Shown one piece after another: positions 29,752 to 33,913 of a DNA stretch of 33,913 nucleotides. A model generated the notes under the pieces. It saw only the letters and a program-made list of their open reading frames with translations, ran no database searches and was not told where the DNA came from. This DNA comes from Bacillota bacterium (lineage in GTDB: Bacteria; Bacillota; Clostridia; Christensenellales; CAG-138). The stretch's first letter is position 1. Each line of letters opens with the position of its first letter. A program made the position numbers and the translations under genes. Location of the stretch: contig JAFABA010000129.1 of assembly GCA_023426265.1 (NCBI GenBank), positions 1 to 33,913 of the forward strand, read 5' to 3'.

Positions 29752-30413
29752 TGCGCAATAAATTTGACGAACAGCTGGAGCAGCTCAACAAAGAGCTGAT
29801 CGAAATGGGCGGGCTCATTGAGCAGGCCATCCAGAACGCCTGCGCGGCGTTACGCTCCCACGATGCGCAGCTTGCGAAAGAGGCCATCAAATTCGACCAT
29901 GAAATCGACGAAAAAGAGCGCCGTATCGAAGGCCTGTGCCTGCGGCTTTTGTTGAAGCAGCAGCCTGTGGCGCGGGACTTGCGGCTTATCTCCGCTGCGC
30001 TCAAAATGATTACGGATATGGAACGCATCGGCGACCAGGCGGCGGATATTTCCGAAATCGTGCTGGTCATGGATAATGATTTTAATCAGATTCAGCCCGA
30101 GGAGATCCCGCTGATGGCGGATGCCACAATCGCCATGGTCACCAGAAGCATCGACGCGTTCGTGCGCAGGGACGAGGCGCTGGCCCGGGAGGTCATCGAG
30201 GCGGACGACGAGGTGGACGAACGCTTCCTGCAGGTGCGAGGCAAGCTGATTGAGCGCTTCACGGTGGACCCGCGCACGGCGGAGTATGCGCTGGATCTGT
30301 TTATGATCACAAAATATCTGGAGCGCATTGGCGACCACGCGGTAAACATCGCCGAATGGGTGCTGTTTTCCATTACCGGCGTCCATAAGTCGTCGGAAAT
30401 GGACGAGGAGTAG
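29751..30413 (+). CDS. phoU: Phosphate-signalling regulator PhoU
   Basis: 220 residues. It contains two PhoU three-helix repeats with the metal-binding signatures EIDEKERRIEGLCLRLLLKQ and EADDEVDERFLQVRGKLIERF, and the repeated RDLRLISAALKMITDMERIGDQ and ITKYLERIGDHAVNIAEW motifs. PhoU links transporter state to the PhoR kinase and limits phosphate uptake. The one-base overlap with pstB implies coupled translation. Its place before phoP/phoR in the same operon fits this role. Confidence 0.95.
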   Translation: MRNKFDEQLEQLNKELIEMGGLIEQAIQNACAALRSHDAQLAKEAIKFDHEIDEKERRIEGLCLRLLLKQQPVARDLRLISAALKMITDMERIGDQAADISEIVLVMDNDFNQIQPEEIPLMADATIAMVTRSIDAFVRRDEALAREVIEADDEVDERFLQVRGKLIERFTVDPRTAEYALDLFMITKYLERIGDHAVNIAEWVLFSITGVHKSSEMDEE

Positions 30414-30442
30414 GGCATACAGAGGGCAAAGAGGGAGACGGC

Positions 30443-31111
30443 ATGATTTATTATGTAGAAGACGAAACCAATATCCGGGAGCTTGTACTCTATACGCTTG
30501 CGCAGACCGGCTTTGTGGCGCGCGGTTTTGAAAACGCGGAACAATTCTGGCAGGCCATGAACGACGCGCCGCCCGAGCTGATTTTATTGGACGTGATGCT
30601 GCCCGGCGAGGATGGGATCTCCATATTAAAGCGGCTGCGCTCCGTGGATTTTACAAAAGGCATTCCCGTCATCCTTTTGACCGCCCGCGGCGCGGAGTAC
30701 GATAAGGTGACTGGCTTGGACAATGGCGCGGATGATTATATTACAAAGCCCTTCGGCATGATGGAGCTGATCTCCCGTATCAAGGCGGTACTCAGGCGTT
30801 CCTCCCCCAAGGAACTGACCGATATCCTGTCGATCGACGGGCTGGTTTTGAACACGGAAAAGCATACCGTCGCCTGCGCGGGGGTAAACGTCATCCTCTC
30901 CTTCAAGGAGTTTTCGCTGCTCAGGTTCCTCATGGAAAACCGCGGGCGCGTGTTCACGCGGGACCGGCTTTTAACCGCCGTCTGGGGGTACGATTACGCG
31001 GGTGGCACACGCACTGTGGACGTGCATATCCAGACCTTGCGGCAGAAACTGGGGGACTGCGCATATATCATCGAAACCGTCCGCGGCGTGGGATACCGCG
31101 CAAAGGAGTAA
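30443..31111 (+). CDS. phoP: OmpR/PhoB-family response regulator (PhoP)
   Basis: 222 residues, ATG 30443 after GAGGGAG. The receiver domain (1-115) has the acid pair E6/D7, phosphoacceptor D50 in LILLDVMLPG, T80 and K102 (YITKPFG). The DNA-binding winged helix covers about 125-220, with LSFKEFSLLRFLMENRGRVF and the recognition region VDVHIQTLRQKLG. It should bind PhoP boxes to activate the pst operon when phosphate is low. Its partner kinase lies directly downstream, with a palindromic repeat in between. Confidence 0.92.
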   Translation: MIYYVEDETNIRELVLYTLAQTGFVARGFENAEQFWQAMNDAPPELILLDVMLPGEDGISILKRLRSVDFTKGIPVILLTARGAEYDKVTGLDNGADDYITKPFGMMELISRIKAVLRRSSPKELTDILSIDGLVLNTEKHTVACAGVNVILSFKEFSLLRFLMENRGRVFTRDRLLTAVWGYDYAGGTRTVDVHIQTLRQKLGDCAYIIETVRGVGYRAKE

Positions 31112-31131
31112 AGCAGCCCATCGATAAACCG

Positions 31132-31256
31132 CTTTACTGTCATCCTGAGCAAAGCGAAGGATCTTGAAACGCCTATATTAGGGTTGTACGGGAGCCGGAT
31201 TCTTCGCCTTCGGCTCAGAATGACAAACGGCAGGGTCTATCGACACGCTGTAAAAG
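31132..31256. repeat. Palindromic MITE-like repeat, copy 2
   Basis: Closely matches 7085-7210. The terminal segments are TGTCATCCTGAGC (starting at 31138) and GCTCAGAATGACA (ending at 31225), one mismatch apart as inverted repeats. It fills almost all of the 152-bp gap between phoP and phoR; the phoR ribosome site AAAAGGAGT begins at its right edge. No coding potential is visible. Confidence 0.85.
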
Positions 31257-31263
31257 GAGTAAT

Positions 31264-32955
31264 ATGCAAAAAACCGTCAACCGCTACATGGTGCTGCTTT
31301 CGCTCGTTTCTGTGCTGATTTTGACGCTTTTGACGCTCGGCGTGTTTTATGGCGTGCTGACCGGGCAATTGCGGCAGGAGCAGAGAAGCGAGGCGGCCTA
31401 TGTCTCGGCTGGCATGGGGCTGATGGGCGACGAGGCGTACCTCAATCAGGCCGGACGGGTGGACGATACGCGCATTACGCTGATCGCCGCCGACGGTACG
31501 GTTCTGTACGACAGCAGTGTGAACGCCGCGAATATGGAGAACCATGGCGACAGGCCGGAGGTTATCGCGGCGCTTAGCGTAGGAATGGGGGAGAGCGCCC
31601 GGCCCTCCGAAACGATAGGGAAGGAAACGCTCTATTATGCCAAAAAACTTCCGGATGGCAACGTCCTGCGCCTTGCGGATACGCAGGCAAGCGTCTGGGG
31701 GGTGCTGTGGCGGATGCTGCCCGCGGCCGTCGGTACGCTTGTTTTGACGCTCATTATTTGCGTGCTGCTCGCCAAACGCATGACGCGGCACATCATTTCT
31801 CCGCTCAACGCGCTGAATCTCGATGATCCGCTCAACAACGACATTTACGACGAGCTTTCCCCGCTGTTATCGCGGCTGGAGGCGCAAAAGCGGCAAATCG
31901 CCTCCCAGATGCGGGAGTTGACCGCAAGGAGCGACGAGTTTTCCGCCATCGCCCACAACATGCGCGAGGGGCTTCTAGTGCTCAACGCGAACGGTATCAT
32001 ACTCACCATCAACCGCAGCGCGCAGCGCCTGTTCCGGGCGGACAGCAAGACCTGCACGGGCAAGCATCTCCTCACGGTGGACCGCAACTTTAAGCTGCAG
32101 TCCGCGGTGGAGCAGGCGGCGAAAGGCGTCCCCGCCGAACAGGTGATAAGGCTCAACGGGCGAAGCTACCAGCTTATCGCAAGCCCCGTGCGCGAGCGCG
32201 CGGCGGTTACCGGCGTGGTGGTGCTGATTATGGACTTTACCGAGCGGGAGGAGCAGGAGCGCATGCGGCGGGAGTTTTCCGCCAACGTTTCGCATGAGCT
32301 CAAGACGCCGCTCACCTCCATTTCCGGCTATGCGGAAATCATGAAGGACGGCCTTGTCAGGCCGGAGGACATGCAAGGCTTTGCGCAGCGCATCCATGAG
32401 GAAAGCACGCGGCTCATCGCTTTGGTGGAGGATATTATACGGCTTTCCCGCCTGGATGAAGGCGGGGGCGATTTGCCTCTTGAGCGCGTGGAACTCCTCG
32501 CACTCGCGCACAGCGTAAAAGAACGGCTTACTCCCGTGGCGCAGGCGCAGGACGTTACGCTGTGCGTGGAAGGGGAGCGGGCGGAAATCGACGGCGTAAA
32601 ACAGGTGCTGGAAGAAATTCTCTCTAACCTGTGCGACAACGGCATCCGTTATAATAAGCCGGGCGGCAGCGTGACGCTTGCGGTGAAGCCGCAGGCGGAC
32701 GGGCGGGTCCACGTCGCGGTGTCCGATACGGGCATCGGCATCCCGCCGGAGCATCAAAACCGCGTGTTCGAGCGGTTCTACCGCGTGGACCAGAGCCATT
32801 CCAAGGAGACCGGCGGCACAGGCCTGGGCCTTGCCATCGTCAAGCGCGGCGCGCTGATGCACGGGGCGGAGCTTTCCTTAGAGAGCGCTGTCAGCAGGGG
32901 TACGACAATCACGGTAAAATTCCCTGCGCCCTCTGTGCGGGATGCAGGGCAATAG
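31264..32955 (+). CDS. phoR: Sensor histidine kinase PhoR
   Basis: 563 residues, ATG 31264 after AAAGGAG. TM1 (about 10-31), an external sensor domain (about 32-148), TM2 (about 150-171), a coiled linker in the HAMP position (about 172-225) and a PAS-type domain (about 222-325, with EGLLVLNANGIILTIN) follow. The HisKA domain has H344 in NVSHELKTPLTSISGY. The ATPase domain carries LSNLCDNGIRYN, DTGIGIPPEHQNRVFERFYR and GGTGLGLAIVKRG. This is the standard Firmicute PhoR layout. It should autophosphorylate under low phosphate and pass phosphate to PhoP, restrained by PhoU and PstSCAB. Confidence 0.92.
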   Translation: MQKTVNRYMVLLSLVSVLILTLLTLGVFYGVLTGQLRQEQRSEAAYVSAGMGLMGDEAYLNQAGRVDDTRITLIAADGTVLYDSSVNAANMENHGDRPEVIAALSVGMGESARPSETIGKETLYYAKKLPDGNVLRLADTQASVWGVLWRMLPAAVGTLVLTLIICVLLAKRMTRHIISPLNALNLDDPLNNDIYDELSPLLSRLEAQKRQIASQMRELTARSDEFSAIAHNMREGLLVLNANGIILTINRSAQRLFRADSKTCTGKHLLTVDRNFKLQSAVEQAAKGVPAEQVIRLNGRSYQLIASPVRERAAVTGVVVLIMDFTEREEQERMRREFSANVSHELKTPLTSISGYAEIMKDGLVRPEDMQGFAQRIHEESTRLIALVEDIIRLSRLDEGGGDLPLERVELLALAHSVKERLTPVAQAQDVTLCVEGERAEIDGVKQVLEEILSNLCDNGIRYNKPGGSVTLAVKPQADGRVHVAVSDTGIGIPPEHQNRVFERFYRVDQSHSKETGGTGLGLAIVKRGALMHGAELSLESAVSRGTTITVKFPAPSVRDAGQ

Positions 32956-32969
32956 GTGCATACGATGGT

Positions 32970-33042
32970 GTAGGGGACGCCGCCCTCGGCGTCCCGCGTA
33001 TCAATTGCGGTTATATAACGCGTGCCGGGGCGTCGCGCCTAC
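32970..33042. repeat. Short palindromic element after phoR
   Basis: GTAGGGGACGCC at the left and GGGCGTCGCGCCTAC at the right are imperfect inverted repeats, and the left arm has its own hairpin GGGACGCC-gccctc-GGCGTCCC. It looks like a small intergenic inverted-repeat element. There is no T-run, so phoR has no clear intrinsic terminator here. Confidence 0.5.
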
Positions 33043-33074
33043 ATCCGGGGAATGTCCCAATTTATCGCTAACGC

Positions 33075-33103
33075 TTGCAAAACGGCGTGCTCCCTGCTAA
33101 AAT
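33075..33103 (+). promoter_or_regulatory. Promoter of the FMN riboswitch/ribU unit
   Basis: TTGCAA (33075-33080), a 17-bp spacer, and TAAAAT (33098-33103) preceded by TGc, an extended -10. Transcription would start near 33110, just before the aptamer. Confidence 0.8.
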
Positions 33104-33112
33104 ATATATGAT

Positions 33113-33255
33113 GCTTCGGGGCGGGGTGTAATTCCCCACCGGCGGTGATGCGGCAGGGCACAAATCCTGCTTCGCTAAGCCCGCGACCCCTGTTTACAGG
33201 GTTGAGCCAATGAGATTTTGGCGCCGACGGTATAGTCCGGATGGAAGAAGCGCGA
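33113..33255 (+). promoter_or_regulatory. FMN riboswitch (RFN element)
   Basis: The conserved RFN segments occur in order: CTTCGGGGCGGGGTGTAATT at 33114-33133, then CCCCACCGGCGGTGATGCGG, TAAGCCCGCGACCCC, GCGCCGACGGTATAGTCCGG, and ATGGAAGAAGCGCG at the end. The internal CAGGGC-ACAAATCCTG and CCCTGTTTACAGGG hairpins match variable arms of the family. It senses FMN and should lower expression of ribU when FMN is plentiful. Confidence 0.95.
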
Positions 33256-33330
33256 CGGATTATTATTGATCGCCGCACTTGTTTTTCACAACGCGCCGCA
33301 GCAGCGGGGCGTTTTTTGTGCCCCGCTGTT
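33251..33330 (+). terminator. Expression platform of the FMN riboswitch with overlapping hairpins
   Basis: A first hairpin, GCGACG and CGCCGC with one mismatch (about 33252-33276), is followed by ACTTGTTTTT. A second, ACGCGCCGC-agca-GCGGGGCGT (about 33291-33312, one mismatch), runs into TTTTTT. The second overlaps an alternative stem, CAGCGGGGC/GCCCCGCTG (33302-33310 and 33320-33328), whose loop contains the T-run. The two share bases and cannot form at once, which would suit termination versus antitermination. Confidence 0.55.
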
Positions 33331-33401
33331 TAGAGCAATTTCGGTTGCTCTGGTACGTGAAAAGCCGGGAAGCATACATTTTTAAACGGAGTGGTTGCAA
33401 C

Positions 33402-33913
33402 ATGAAACGGGAAAACACAAACAGATTGGTCCACTTGGGGATGCTGGCGGGGCTTTCACTGCTGCTTGTCTACCTCATCCATTTCCCAATCTTCCCCGGC
33501 GCGACGTTCCTGGAGTATGACATGGCGGACGTCCCCATACTGATCGGCACATTCCTCTACGGCCCGCTGTGGGGGCTGGCGCTTACCGCCGTGGTGAGCG
33601 TGCTCCAATGGCTGCTCATTTCCCCGGCCAGCGGATGGATCGGCGCGCTGATGCATTTTTGCGCGACCGGTACGTTCGTGCTGGTAGCGGGGCTCATCTA
33701 CAGCCGCTGGCGTTCCCGCAAGGGTGCGGTCGCAGGCCTGCTTTCCGGGGCGCTGGGCATGATTCTGATGATGATCCCCTTGAACCTCATATTCACCGTC
33801 CATTTCATGGGCGTGCCGCGCCAGGCGGTGGTGGATATGCTCGCTCCCATCATCATACCCTTCAACGCCATCAAGACTGTGGCGAACGGCACCCTGACGT
33901 TCCTCCTTTACAA
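33402..33913 (+). CDS. ribU: ECF riboflavin transporter S component RibU (partial, 3-prime end missing)
   Basis: 170 codons are visible from ATG 33402, with GGAG 10 bp upstream; the gene runs off the right edge. It is strongly hydrophobic with several membrane helices. FPGATFLEYDMADVPILIG is the diagnostic RibU segment (FLxYDxxDxPxLIG), followed by YGPLWGLALTAVVSVLQWL. S components bind riboflavin in the membrane and share an EcfAA-EcfT module. Control by the FMN riboswitch immediately upstream confirms the substrate. A hairpin AGAGCAA-tttcgg-TTGCTCT lies just upstream (33332-33351). Confidence 0.93.
   Translation, partial: MKRENTNRLVHLGMLAGLSLLLVYLIHFPIFPGATFLEYDMADVPILIGTFLYGPLWGLALTAVVSVLQWLLISPASGWIGALMHFCATGTFVLVAGLIYSRWRSRKGAVAGLLSGALGMILMMIPLNLIFTVHFMGVPRQAVVDMLAPIIIPFNAIKTVANGTLTFLLY

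Noticed and set aside
1..33913. CRISPR arrays, prophage, restriction or toxin-antitoxin systems
   Set aside because: No regularly spaced direct repeats, integrase, capsid, methylase or recognisable toxin pair was found. The micro-protein pair does not show a known toxin-antitoxin signature.

Overview
This window looks like chromosomal DNA of a Gram-positive Firmicute, most likely class Clostridia, with a fairly high G+C content. The evidence is strong GGAGG-type ribosome sites, ATG/GTG/TTG starts, a Tad/Flp pilus locus, a SipW-type signal peptidase with its cognate exported proteins, a class B sortase, a YaaH/SleL-like LysM-GH18 hydrolase, the WalJ/YycJ and RlmH pair, and an FMN riboswitch before an ECF riboflavin transporter gene. 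I cannot fix the genus from sequence alone. No rRNA, tRNA, CRISPR array, phage or transposase gene was found.

Layout. 1-5339: a Tad pilus assembly operon on the + strand (end of an unidentified gene, cpaB, tadZ, tadA, tadB, tadC). 5384-7235: a modular GC-rich repeat, a DUF192 gene overlapping a coiled-coil gene, two tiny tandem paralogous genes, and the first copy of a palindromic repeat. 7234-8376 (-): a LysM plus GH18 hydrolase. 8520-11037 (+): divergent-looking promoters, then walJ/yycJ, a CPBP membrane protease and rlmH. 11275-13017 (+): an XRE regulator with a DUF5680-like domain, a GNAT acetyltransferase and a YbaK/ProX-type deacylase. 13013-13166: a second copy of the modular repeat between convergent genes.

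13167-21113 (-): the most distinctive block, about 8 kb of seven co-directional genes. In transcription order these are a 1223-residue VWA surface protein, a SipW-type signal peptidase, three exported proteins with SipW-type signal peptides (TasA/camelysin-like), a membrane-anchored surface protein with a non-standard APGTG sorting-like signal, and a class B sortase. This looks like a self-contained surface-fibre or adhesin assembly system. 21402-23210 holds a lipoprotein and an STM3941-like membrane protein, which converge. 23227-25689 (-) is a large chemoreceptor.

26051-32955 (+): a phosphate regulon, pstS-pstC-pstA-pstB-phoU-phoP-phoR. Its PstS appears circularly permuted: the half that is normally C-terminal comes first. 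An elaborate stem-loop region separates pstS from pstC, and the second copy of the palindromic repeat lies between phoP and phoR. 32970-33913: another palindromic element, then a promoter, an FMN riboswitch, possible terminators and the start of ribU, which runs off the window.

The main candidates for something new are the SipW/VWA/sortase-B locus, the permuted PstS with its structured intercistronic RNA, the repeats inserted inside operons, and the paired micro-proteins at 6690-7045.
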